A stretch of 64,000 nucleotides of DNA from Streptomyces althioticus (lineage in GTDB: Bacteria; Actinomycetota; Actinomycetes; Streptomycetales; Streptomycetaceae). Below the pieces are notes generated by a model, which was not told the origin of the DNA, searched no databases, and saw only the letters and a program-made list of their open reading frames with translations. The position numbers and the translations under genes were made by a program. The DNA lies in assembly GCA_014649355.1 (NCBI GenBank), contig BMSW01000001.1, positions 1-64,000 of the forward strand. Reading direction: 5' to 3'. Of the stretch, positions 24,367 through 32,251 are shown piece after piece. Within the stretch, counting starts at the first letter, position 1; the number at the start of each line of letters is the position of its first letter.

Positions 24367-26013
24367 ATGGCCCGCGTCCCGACTGCCGTCATGAACCTGA
24401 TCCACCGCTTCCCACGGCTCCCGCAGGCCTCGACCCGTCGCCGGCGCTCCGGCACCCGGCGCCCGGCCGCGCCGGCCCTCGCCCTCACCGCCGGGGCGCG
24501 CCCGCGCCCGTGGGTGCGTGCCCTCGGCCTCGTCTCGGTGGTGCTGCTCGGCGCATGGCTCGGTCTGCTCGTCGTCGGCAACGTCCGTGTGCCGGTGGGC
24601 CCGATGAACACCACCATGACCCTGCGCCCGTCCTTCACCGGCGGCACGAAGATCAACGTGTCGCCCCTGGGCGCGCTGCAGCTCGACAGCCACATCGCCC
24701 CGGTGCGGCTCGACGTCAACGTCGACCAGCTCGACCCCGAGCGCTCCCGCGCCCTCGTCGACCACCCGGAGCGCCTCTCGGGGCTCCAGGACGAGGTCAC
24801 CGAGGACATCGCCCGCGGCACCGCGGACCTCGCCGTGCGCTCCTGCGTCGCCGTCGTCACCGGCGCCGCCACGCTCGGCCTCCTCGTCTACCGCCGTCCG
24901 CGTCGCGCCCTGACGGCCGGAGGGCTCGCCCTCGGGCTGCTGGCCGCGTCCGGCGGCACGGCGTACGCGACCTGGAACCCGGACTCGGTGCTGGAGCCGA
25001 AGTTCTCCGGTCTGCTGTCCTCCGCGCCGTCACTGGTCGGCGACGCGCGCAGCATCGTCACCGAGTTCGACGTCTACCAGCAGGAGTTGGCCCGCCTGGT
25101 CACCAACGTGACCAAGCTCTACGACGCCACGTCCACGCTCCCCGTGTACCAGCCGGACCCGACCACCATCCGCGTCCTGCACGTCTCCGACATCCACCTC
25201 AACCCCGCGAGCTGGAAGATCATCGCCTCGCTGGTGGAGCAGTACCGGGTGGACGTGATCGTCGACTCCGGCGACACGATGGACCACGGCACGGCCGCCG
25301 AGAACGGCTTCCTGGACCCGGTCGAGAACCTGGGCGCCCCGTACGTGTGGGTGCGCGGCAACCACGACTCGCTCGTCACCCAGCGCTATCTCGACCGGAT
25401 GCGGAACGTGCACGTCCTGGACGACGGCAGGGCGCGGACCATCGCGGGCCTGCGCTTCGCCGGCATCGGCGACCCGCAGTTCACCCCCGACCGCACCCAG
25501 CGGACCGGCGCCGAGCAGTCCCAGGAGCTGGCGGGCGCCCGGCTCGCCTCCTCGATCCGGGACCAGAGGCGGGCCGGCACCCCGGTGGACGTGGCGGTCG
25601 TCCACGAGCCCTCGGCGGCCCGCGAGGTCGACGGGACCGTGCCGCTGGTCCTCTCCGGCCATCTGCACCGTGAGGACACCGAGGTCATGCGGTACGGCAC
25701 CCGGCTGCGCGTCGAGGGGTCCACCGGCGGCAGCGGCCTGCGTGCGATCGAGGGCAAGTACCCCGACCCGATCGAGACGTCGATCCTCTACTTCGACCGG
25801 GACACCAAGCGCCTCCAGGCCTGGGACTCCATCGAGCTGGGCGGCCTCGGGCTCACCACGGCGGAGGTCAGCCGGCACCTGCCCGAGGAGAACCAGCCGG
25901 GCGCGGACACCTCCCCGTCGCCCTCCGGAAGCTCCCCCGGCACGTCGTCCGGCAGCCCGTCGGGGACGGCGCCCGCAACCCCCTCCGCCACGCCGTCGCG
26001 ACCCCGGTCCTGA
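24367..26013 (+). CDS. Membrane-anchored metallophosphoesterase
   Basis: 548 residues. Hydrophobic segments near residues 55-75 and two around 170-205 anchor the protein. A calcineurin-like phosphoesterase domain follows with all expected motifs: HVSDIHLNP, DSGDTMDHG, VRGNHDS, VHEP and SGHLHRED. The C-terminus is a Pro/Ser/Thr tail, typical of wall-spanning exported segments. It is presumably an extracytoplasmic phosphodiesterase; the substrate is unknown. ATG 24367 overlaps the divergent zincin promoter region, and ATG 24391 (MNLIHRFPRLP) is an alternative start. Confidence 0.85.
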   Translation: MARVPTAVMNLIHRFPRLPQASTRRRRSGTRRPAAPALALTAGARPRPWVRALGLVSVVLLGAWLGLLVVGNVRVPVGPMNTTMTLRPSFTGGTKINVSPLGALQLDSHIAPVRLDVNVDQLDPERSRALVDHPERLSGLQDEVTEDIARGTADLAVRSCVAVVTGAATLGLLVYRRPRRALTAGGLALGLLAASGGTAYATWNPDSVLEPKFSGLLSSAPSLVGDARSIVTEFDVYQQELARLVTNVTKLYDATSTLPVYQPDPTTIRVLHVSDIHLNPASWKIIASLVEQYRVDVIVDSGDTMDHGTAAENGFLDPVENLGAPYVWVRGNHDSLVTQRYLDRMRNVHVLDDGRARTIAGLRFAGIGDPQFTPDRTQRTGAEQSQELAGARLASSIRDQRRAGTPVDVAVVHEPSAAREVDGTVPLVLSGHLHREDTEVMRYGTRLRVEGSTGGSGLRAIEGKYPDPIETSILYFDRDTKRLQAWDSIELGGLGLTTAEVSRHLPEENQPGADTSPSPSGSSPGTSSGSPSGTAPATPSATPSRPRS

Positions 26014-26019
26014 ACCGTT

Positions 26020-26049
26020 TTGGCGAACCATCCCGCCATCCCATATGCT
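26020..26049 (+). promoter_or_regulatory. Predicted promoter of the tRNA-Glu/Asp/Phe cluster
   Basis: TTGGCG (26020-26025), 18-base spacer, TATGCT (26044-26049), about 45 bases ahead of tRNA-Glu and immediately after the phosphoesterase stop. Confidence 0.55.
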
Positions 26050-26093
26050 TCTCACGTCCCCGACGCGCTGAGAAGCGCCCAGGCGGGCCGATA

Positions 26094-26166
26094 GCCCTCA
26101 TCGTCTAGCGGCCTAGGACGCCGCCCTTTCAAGGCGGTAGCACGGGTTCGAATCCCGTTGGGGGCA
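26094..26166 (+). tRNA. tRNA-Glu (UUC)
   Basis: Cloverleaf with anticodon UUC in CTTTCAA between CCGCC and GGCGG, T-arm ACGGGTTCGAATCCCGT, discriminator A. CCA is not encoded. Confidence 0.94.
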
Positions 26167-26205
26167 CGCACCACCCTGTGCGACACTGTCGTACGACACA
26201 AGCTT

Positions 26206-26280
26206 GGTCCTGTGGAGCAGTTTGGAGTGCTCGCCACCCTGTCAAGGTGGAGGCCGCGGGTTCAAATCCCGTCAGGACCG
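26206..26280 (+). tRNA. tRNA-Asp (GUC), copy 1
   Basis: Cloverleaf with anticodon GUC in CTGTCAA between CCACC and GGTGG, discriminator G. It is identical over its whole length to the copy at 30545-30619. Confidence 0.94.
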
Positions 26281-26284
26281 CTGA

Positions 26285-26300
26285 TGTTTCACGTGAAACA
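26285..26300. other. parS, ParB-binding centromere site
   Basis: TGTTTCACGTGAAACA is a perfect 16-bp palindrome, extended to 20 bp as GATG...CATC (26283-26302), and matches the bacterial parS consensus exactly. It lies in the spacer between tRNA-Asp and tRNA-Phe. Streptomyces carry about twenty such sites clustered around oriC, used by ParB during sporulation-linked chromosome segregation. Confidence 0.92.
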
Positions 26301-26304
26301 TCGC

Positions 26305-26378
26305 GGCTGGGTAGCTCAGTTGGTACGAGCGTCCGCCTGAAAAGCGGAAGGTCGCCGGTTCGACCCCGGCCCCAGCCA
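26305..26378 (+). tRNA. tRNA-Phe (GAA)
   Basis: Cloverleaf with anticodon GAA in CTGAAAA between TCCGC and GCGGA, acceptor GGCTGGG/CCCAGCC, discriminator A. It is the last gene of the cluster, followed by a terminator. Confidence 0.94.
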
Positions 26379-26384
26379 CAGCAA

Positions 26385-26410
26385 AGGCCCCGATCTTCGA
26401 TCGGGGCCTT
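26385..26410 (+). terminator. Rho-independent terminator of the tRNA cluster
   Basis: AAGGCCCCGATC-TTC-GATCGGGGCCTT, followed by GTTGTG: a 12-base perfect stem just after tRNA-Phe. Confidence 0.85.
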
Positions 26411-26472
26411 GTTGTGTGCCCCGGCAAAATGGCTCGCCGCGCTTTTCGGCGGTCTGAGATCCTGGAGTCCGT

Positions 26473-29400
26473 ATGTCTACGCACTCTGCCCCCGCCCTCG
26501 GCTCCCTCGCCTCCCGCCTCTCCGAGCTGTCGCTGCGCGATGCGCACCGGCTCGGGCGGCGACTCGAGGGCGCCCGCAAGATCCGTAAGCCGGAGGCGCG
26601 CGCCGCCGTGCTCGGTGAGATCGAGGCGGAGGTCGCCGCGGCCGAGGAGCGCATGGCGGCGCGCCGGGCCAGGGTGCCGGAGGTCAGGTATCCCGAGCAG
26701 CTGCCCGTCAGCCAGAAGAAGGACGCCATCGCCGAGGCCATCCGCGATCACCAGGTGGTGATCGTGGCCGGTGAGACGGGCTCCGGCAAGACCACGCAGA
26801 TTCCGAAGATCTGCATGGAGCTGGGGCGTGGCGTCCGCGGCATGATCGGACACACCCAGCCCCGCCGGATCGCGGCCCGCACGGTGGCCGAGCGGGTCGC
26901 CGAGGAACTGGACACCCCGCTCGGCGAGGCCGTCGGCTGGAAGGTCCGCTTCACCGATCAGGTGAATCCGGAGGCCACGTTCGTCAAGCTGATGACGGAC
27001 GGCATCCTGCTCGCGGAGATCCAGACGGACCGCGAACTGCGCGCCTACGACACGATCATCATCGACGAGGCGCACGAGCGGTCCCTGAACATCGACTTCC
27101 TGCTCGGCTATCTCGCGCAGCTGCTGCCGAAGCGTCCCGACCTCAAGGTCGTCATCACCTCGGCGACCATCGACCCCGAGCGGTTCTCCCGGCACTTCGA
27201 CGACGCCCCGATCATCGAGGTCAGCGGGCGCACCTACCCGGTGGAGGTGCGGTACCGGCCGCTGCTGGAGGAGGACTCCGACGACGCCGACCGGGACCAG
27301 ATCACCGCGATCACCGACGCCGTCGAGGAGCTGATGGCGGAGGGCCCCGGCGACATCCTGGTGTTCCTCTCCGGCGAGCGCGAGATCCGGGACACGGCGG
27401 ACGCCCTCACGAAGAAGCGGTACCGCTCCACCGAGGTGCTGCCGCTGTACGCCCGGCTGTCGCACGCCGAGCAGCACCGGGTGTTCCAGCAGCACAGCGG
27501 ACGCCGGATCGTGCTGGCCACCAACGTGGCCGAGACCTCCCTCACGGTCCCCGGCATCAAGTACGTCATCGACCCCGGCTTCGCCCGCATCTCCCGCTAC
27601 AGCCACCGCACCAAGGTGCAGCGGCTGCCGATCGAGCCGGTCTCGCAGGCCAGCGCCAACCAGCGCAAGGGCCGCTGCGGCCGTACCTCGGACGGCATCT
27701 GCATCCGGCTGTACAGCGAGGACGACTTCCTCTCCCGCCCGGAGTTCACCGACGCGGAGATCCTGCGGACCAATCTCGCCTCGGTCATCCTCCAGATGAC
27801 GGCGGCCGGCCTGGGCGAGATCGAGAAGTTCCCCTTCATCGACCCGCCGGACCACCGCAACATCCGCGACGGCGTTCAGCTGCTCCAGGAGCTCGGCGCG
27901 CTGGACCCCACGCAGAAGGACCCGCGCAAGCGCCTCACGCAGACCGGCCGGAAGCTGGCCCAGCTGCCGGTGGACCCGCGTCTGGCGCGCATGGTGCTGG
28001 AGGCCGACCGCAACGGCTGCGTCCGTGAGGTCATGGTCATCGCCGCCGCCCTGTCCATCCAGGACCCGCGTGAGCGTCCCGCCGACAAGCAGACGCAGGC
28101 CGACCAGCAGCACGCCCGCTTCCGCGACGAGACCAGCGACTTCCTCGCCTTCCTCAACCTGTGGCGGTACATCCGCGAGCAGCAGAAGGAACGCGGCTCG
28201 TCGTCGTTCCGGCGGATGTGCAAGCAGGAGTACCTGAACTTCCTGCGCATCCGCGAGTGGCAGGACATCTACGCCCAGCTGCGGACCGTCGCCAAGCAGA
28301 TGGGCATCCACCTCAACGACGAGGACGCCCCCGCCGACCGCGTCCACGTGTCCCTGCTGGCCGGTCTGCTCTCGCACATCGGCATGAAGGACGTGAAGGA
28401 GTCCAAGGACTCCGGGCAGGGCGGCGGCCGGCGCGACGGCGGGCGCAACGAGTACCTCGGCGCGCGCAACGCCAAGTTCGCCATCTTCCCGGGCTCCGCG
28501 CTGTTCAAGAAGCCGCCGCGGTTCGTGATGTCGGCGGAGCTGGTGGAGACGTCCCGGCTGTGGGCGCGGGTCAACGCGAAGATCGAGCCGGAGTGGGTCG
28601 AGCCGCTCGCCGAGCACCTGCTCAAGCGCACCTACAGCGAGCCGCACTGGGAGAAGGACCAGGCGGCCGTGATGGCGTACGAGAAGGTCACGCTGTACGG
28701 CGTGCCGATCGTGGCGCAGCGGAAGGTGAACTACGGCCGGATCGACGCGGAGCTGTCCCGGGAGCTGTTCATCCGCAACGCCCTGGTGGAGGGCGACTGG
28801 CGCACGCACCACAAGTTCTTCGCGGACAACCGCAAGCTGCTGACCGAGGTCGAGGAGCTGGAGCACCGGGCGCGGCGCCGGGACATCCTGGTCGACGACG
28901 AGACGCTCTTCGACTTCTACGACCAGCGGATCCCCGACCATGTGGTCTCGGGGGCGCACTTCGACTCGTGGTGGAAGCACAAGCGGCGCGAGCAGCCCGA
29001 CTTCCTCGACTTCGAACGGGAGATGCTGATCCGTGAGTCGGCGGACGCGGTCACCAAGGCCGACTACCCCGACACCTGGCGGCAGGGCCCGCTCACGTTC
29101 CGTGTGACGTACCAGTTCGAGCCGGGGGCGGACGCGGACGGCGTGACCGTCCACATCCCGCTCCAGGTGCTGAACCAGGTCACGGACGAGGGCTTCGACT
29201 GGCAGATCCCGGGTCTGCGCGAAGAGGTCGTCACGGAGCTGATCCGCTCCCTGCCCAAGCCGATCCGGCGCAACTACGTGCCCGCACCGAACTACGCGAA
29301 GGCGTTCCTGGAGCGGGCCGTGCCGCTGCAGGAGCCGCTGACCGTCACCATGGCCCGCGAGCTGAAGCGGATGGTCGGGGTGCCGTTCGAGGCGGAGGAC

Positions 29401-30453
29401 TTCGACTGGTCCCGCGTCCCCGACCACTTGAAGGTGACCTTCAGGATCGTCGACGAGCGGCGCCGCACGCTCGCCGAGGACAAGGACCTGGAGGCGCTGA
29501 AGCTCAGCTTGCGTCCCAAGGCGCGCAAGGCGCTGTCGCAGGCGGCCGCCGCCACGGCGCAGCGTCAGGGCGGGGAGTCCCTGGAGCGCAAGGGCCTGAC
29601 GGACTGGACGATCGGTTCGCTCACCCGGGTGTTCGAGACGCGCCGGGTCGGCCAGCCGGTGAAGGCGTACCCGGCGCTGGTGGACGACGGCGACTCGGTG
29701 TCGGTGCGGCTGTTCGACTCGGAGGCCGAGCAGGCGGAGGCGATGTGGAAGGGCACCCGGCGGCTGATCCTGCTGGGCATCCCGGTCAACCCCGCGAAGT
29801 TCGCGTCCGAGAAGCTGACCAACCCTCAGAAGCTGGCTCTGTCCGCCAATCCGCACGGCTCGGTGCAGGCGCTGTTCGACGACTGCGCCATGGCCGCGGC
29901 GGACAAGCTGATCGCGGACTTCGGCGGCCCGGTGTGGGACGAGGAGTCGTACCGGAAGCTGTTCGACAAGGTGCGTGCCGAGATCGTCGACACGACGGTC
30001 CGCGCGGTCGGGCAGGTGCAGCAGGTGCTGGCCGCCTGGCAGGCCTGTGAGCGCCGCCTGAAGGGCGTCCGCAGCCCCGCTCTGCTCCCGAACCTCCAGG
30101 ACGTCCGCACGCAGCTGGACGGGCTCGTGAAGCCGGGCTTCGTGACCGCGGCGGGGCTGCGCAGGATGCCGGACCTGATGCGGTACCTGGTGGCCGCCGA
30201 CCGCCGGCTCCAACAGATGCCGACGAACGTGCAGCGGGACACCACGCGCATGGCGAAGGTCCACGAGATGCAGGACGAGTACGCCTGGCTCCTGGAGCAG
30301 ATGCCGCAGGGCCGGCCGGTGCCGCAGCAGGCGCGGGACATCCGCTGGATGATCGAGGAGTTGCGGGTCAGCTACTTCGCCCACGCGCTGGGGACGGCCT
30401 ACCCGGTGTCGGACAAGCGGATCGTGAAGGCGATCGACGCCGCGGCGCCGTGA
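26473..30453 (+). CDS. hrpA: ATP-dependent RNA helicase HrpA (DEAH box)
   Basis: 1326 residues, full length for HrpA. The N-terminal helicase core has Walker A GETGSGKTTQIPK (about 100-112), IIDEAHERS (about 196), SATID, LATNVAETSLTVPG and QRKGRCGRTSDG, then the HA2/OB-fold region and the long C-terminal DUF3418 domain typical of HrpA. HrpA is an RNA helicase that processes certain mRNAs and, in some bacteria, rescues collided ribosomes. ATG 26473 has TGGAG upstream. The gene lies between two identical tRNA-Asp genes, separately from the upstream tRNA unit. Confidence 0.95.
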   Translation: MSTHSAPALGSLASRLSELSLRDAHRLGRRLEGARKIRKPEARAAVLGEIEAEVAAAEERMAARRARVPEVRYPEQLPVSQKKDAIAEAIRDHQVVIVAGETGSGKTTQIPKICMELGRGVRGMIGHTQPRRIAARTVAERVAEELDTPLGEAVGWKVRFTDQVNPEATFVKLMTDGILLAEIQTDRELRAYDTIIIDEAHERSLNIDFLLGYLAQLLPKRPDLKVVITSATIDPERFSRHFDDAPIIEVSGRTYPVEVRYRPLLEEDSDDADRDQITAITDAVEELMAEGPGDILVFLSGEREIRDTADALTKKRYRSTEVLPLYARLSHAEQHRVFQQHSGRRIVLATNVAETSLTVPGIKYVIDPGFARISRYSHRTKVQRLPIEPVSQASANQRKGRCGRTSDGICIRLYSEDDFLSRPEFTDAEILRTNLASVILQMTAAGLGEIEKFPFIDPPDHRNIRDGVQLLQELGALDPTQKDPRKRLTQTGRKLAQLPVDPRLARMVLEADRNGCVREVMVIAAALSIQDPRERPADKQTQADQQHARFRDETSDFLAFLNLWRYIREQQKERGSSSFRRMCKQEYLNFLRIREWQDIYAQLRTVAKQMGIHLNDEDAPADRVHVSLLAGLLSHIGMKDVKESKDSGQGGGRRDGGRNEYLGARNAKFAIFPGSALFKKPPRFVMSAELVETSRLWARVNAKIEPEWVEPLAEHLLKRTYSEPHWEKDQAAVMAYEKVTLYGVPIVAQRKVNYGRIDAELSRELFIRNALVEGDWRTHHKFFADNRKLLTEVEELEHRARRRDILVDDETLFDFYDQRIPDHVVSGAHFDSWWKHKRREQPDFLDFEREMLIRESADAVTKADYPDTWRQGPLTFRVTYQFEPGADADGVTVHIPLQVLNQVTDEGFDWQIPGLREEVVTELIRSLPKPIRRNYVPAPNYAKAFLERAVPLQEPLTVTMARELKRMVGVPFEAEDFDWSRVPDHLKVTFRIVDERRRTLAEDKDLEALKLSLRPKARKALSQAAAATAQRQGGESLERKGLTDWTIGSLTRVFETRRVGQPVKAYPALVDDGDSVSVRLFDSEAEQAEAMWKGTRRLILLGIPVNPAKFASEKLTNPQKLALSANPHGSVQALFDDCAMAAADKLIADFGGPVWDEESYRKLFDKVRAEIVDTTVRAVGQVQQVLAAWQACERRLKGVRSPALLPNLQDVRTQLDGLVKPGFVTAAGLRRMPDLMRYLVAADRRLQQMPTNVQRDTTRMAKVHEMQDEYAWLLEQMPQGRPVPQQARDIRWMIEELRVSYFAHALGTAYPVSDKRIVKAIDAAAP

Positions 30454-30475
30454 CGGGACCCGCACGCAGGGTGAG

Positions 30476-30506
30476 TTCGACCAGGGGGCTCCCGCTCCTG
30501 TACAGT
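30476..30506 (+). promoter_or_regulatory. Predicted promoter of tRNA-Asp copy 2
   Basis: TTCGAC (30476-30481), 19-base spacer, TACAGT (30501-30506), ahead of the lone tRNA-Asp. The spacer is slightly long. Confidence 0.4.
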
Positions 30507-30544
30507 CCTTCTCGCAGCGCAACGCAGGAAAGCGCCGCGATTCT

Positions 30545-30619
30545 GGTCCTGTGGAGCAGTTTGGAGTGCTCGCCACCCTGTCAAGGTGGAGGCCGCGGGT
30601 TCAAATCCCGTCAGGACCG
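30545..30619 (+). tRNA. tRNA-Asp (GUC), copy 2
   Basis: Identical to copy 1 at 26206-26280, including one flanking base on each side. It has its own upstream promoter-like sequence and a downstream hairpin. Confidence 0.94.
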
Positions 30620-30624
30620 CATAC

Positions 30625-30664
30625 CGGAAGGCCCGCCCCCCCGTAAGGGATGGCGGGCCTTCCG
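30625..30664 (+). terminator. Terminator after tRNA-Asp copy 2
   Basis: CGGAAGGCCCGCC / GGCGGGCCTTCCG arms around a 14-base loop, a few bases past the tRNA 3' end. Confidence 0.8.
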
Positions 30665-30849
30665 CATGTGCAGACCCGTGCAGACCTGTGCGGGCGCCCC
30701 GGAGGCGTCGTGAGGGCCCCTCCGCAGGCCCGCGCCCCGGGAAGAACCTCCACGCCCTTGTCCGGGGCCCCTGCGCCGTCTTGACGGGCTCACGGTCCCT
30801 CGGTACTCCAGGAACAGGGCACGTGTCCGCGGGGGACCGGAGGTGGCGC

Positions 30850-31068
30850 ATGACGGCATCGGCCAGGCACGAGACGAGGGCACTGCTCCGCGCGCATCTC
30901 GCGGCCGCGTCGTCGTACCGGCATCTCACCCGTCATTGCCCGGTCTGCCACCGTCTCCAGCGCCTGGCGATGGACTCCGCGCCCGCCGACGGCATCGTCC
31001 CCGGGGAGCCGTCCGAACCCGTCGAAGATCCTCAGGAACAAGCCGCCACCGAAGCGCGTTCCGTCTAG
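30850..31068 (+). CDS. Small conserved Streptomyces protein with CPVC motif
   Basis: 72 residues with a helical, Arg/Ala-rich N-terminus (ETRALLRAHLAAASSYRHL), then RHCPVCHRLQ and an acidic tail. The H-C-P-V-C-H cluster could hold a metal or form a small zinc knuckle. I believe it belongs to a DUF6274-like family confined to Streptomyces. ATG 30850 has a perfect GGAGG six bases upstream. It lies convergent with bldC, and no function is known to me. Confidence 0.75.
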   Translation: MTASARHETRALLRAHLAAASSYRHLTRHCPVCHRLQRLAMDSAPADGIVPGEPSEPVEDPQEQAATEARSV

Positions 31069-31321
31069 CGCATATGCCGTCGACCCAACAACCCAACTGG
31101 TATGTGACGGGTGTCACCGCATGAGTTTTCACGAGGGCGGAACTTACGCCTCGCCTACAACAGGTCAATTTAATATGTGCAATTGCACTGTCCCGAGCGC
31201 TCCGCCCCGGCCACTCCGGAGCCGATCCCACAGGCGCCCTCAGAGTCCGACAAGCCCGCGCACAGAAGGCCGTTGAGGACTCACGGACCCGTGCGAGGAC
31301 CCACCACCGGCGCACAAAAAA
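31069..31321. other. Gene-free stretch between the CPVC protein and the bldC side
   Basis: No supported gene. An unusually AT-rich spot at about 31167-31190 contains TAATAT and the perfect palindrome GTGCAATTGCAC (31177-31188). It could be a promoter/operator for an unannotated short transcript; nothing else supports that. Confidence 0.4.
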
Positions 31322-31355
31322 GATCGCGCTGGACCCGGCGGAGTCCAGCGCGATC
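31322..31355. terminator. Bidirectional terminator near bldC
   Basis: Thirteen-base perfect arms GATCGCGCTGGAC / GTCCAGCGCGATC with an eight-base loop, between convergent transcripts. It lies about 150 bases past the bldC stop. Confidence 0.8.
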
Positions 31356-31504
31356 GACGACGCACCCGGTGTTCAGTTGGCCGTGAAGCTCTGATTCGGT
31401 TGGGCGAGGGGGCTGTTGGGGCAGTCCCCGCGTCGCTTGGAGCTAAAGTTCCCGGGCGTCGCGGCCGGTGGGGGACCAGCCGGTTCTGCCCGGTTCATGC
31501 AGGT

Positions 31505-31711
31505 TCAGGCCTCGCTGCGCTGCTGCGGGATGCCCGCGAGCAGTGCGCGGACCTCGGCCTCGCGGTAGCGGCGGTGCCCGCCGAGCGTGCGGATCGACGT
31601 GAGCTTGCCGGCCTTCGCCCAGCGCGTGACCGTCTTCGGGTCGACGCGGAACATGGTGGCAACCTCAGCGGGGGTCAGCAGCGGCTCGGCATCAGGGGTG
31701 CGAGCGGTCAT
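31505..31711 (-). CDS. bldC: Developmental regulator BldC
   Basis: 68-residue stand-alone MerR-like winged HTH: LLTPAEVATMFRVDPKTVTR, then WAKAGKLTSIRTLGGHRRYR. It is identical or nearly so to S. coelicolor BldC as I remember it. BldC binds AT-rich direct repeats cooperatively as head-to-tail oligomers and holds back premature sporulation. ATG 31711 has GAGGAGG eight bases upstream. The gene is monocistronic, with a 540-bp upstream region that carries alternating GTCAC/GTGAC elements. It sits near vdh and hrpA as in other Streptomyces. Confidence 0.96.
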   Translation of the reverse strand: MTARTPDAEPLLTPAEVATMFRVDPKTVTRWAKAGKLTSIRTLGGHRRYREAEVRALLAGIPQQRSEA

Positions 31712-32251
31712 GAGCGGCCTCCTCGGGAGAACCGAACCTTCTCGGTTCTTTCCTCTAAATTCTGCACCTTGACCCGCGTTGCCCGAAATGGCGGACGCGA
31801 GTCGAGTCGGTTATAGGACGAACGGCTTGTCCTCGGCACTACAACTACACCATCTGTCCAGCCACGTCGGCCAAACCGATGGAATTGCCCTCCCAGGTGT
31901 TCATCAGCCGCGGAAGCCGATGGACCATGCCATAGCGGACAGTCACGCCCCTGTGACGATCAGTCACAGCAGCGTGCAGGAGTCACCGGACCCCCCAAAG
32001 CGTGCAATGCTGAGATTCCGCCCATAGTGGAGCACAGCGGGACGGAGGAGCCCTCCCCGGACTCCTTGTCCTATTTTGGCATGAGGAGGGGCAAGGGACG
32101 CAAGGGCCTTGTACGTGCGGTCCGTCACGCTTGACACACTTGAGACTTAAGCCCGGAACGGCCGCTACGTCCGATGTCGCATCCGGATTGACGCGACTTC
32201 AACCAACCTCAGGGCGAAGACAAAACCCCAAGAAGGGCGTTTGGTCAAACG
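31712..32251. promoter_or_regulatory. Long bldC upstream region with phased inverted half-sites
   Basis: 540 bases without a supported gene. At 31942-31967 three pentamers alternate in orientation: GTCAC, then GTGAC after six bases, then GTCAC after five. The last pair extends to a perfect CTGTGAC-GATCA-GTCACAG (31951-31969). The region also holds TTGACA (about 32131) and TTAAG-type AT-rich islands. It probably contains the bldC promoter and far-upstream regulatory sites; the exact promoter is not resolved. Confidence 0.45.

Noticed and set aside
26272..30576. 1434-residue minus-strand open frame across the tRNAs and hrpA
   Set aside because: It crosses tRNA genes and is antisense to hrpA; the frame stays open only because of GC bias.
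31951..31969. Crp/cAMP-binding site upstream of bldC
   Set aside because: TGTGA and TCACA are present but separated by seven rather than six bases and do not fit the Streptomyces Crp consensus; kept only as an unassigned inverted repeat.
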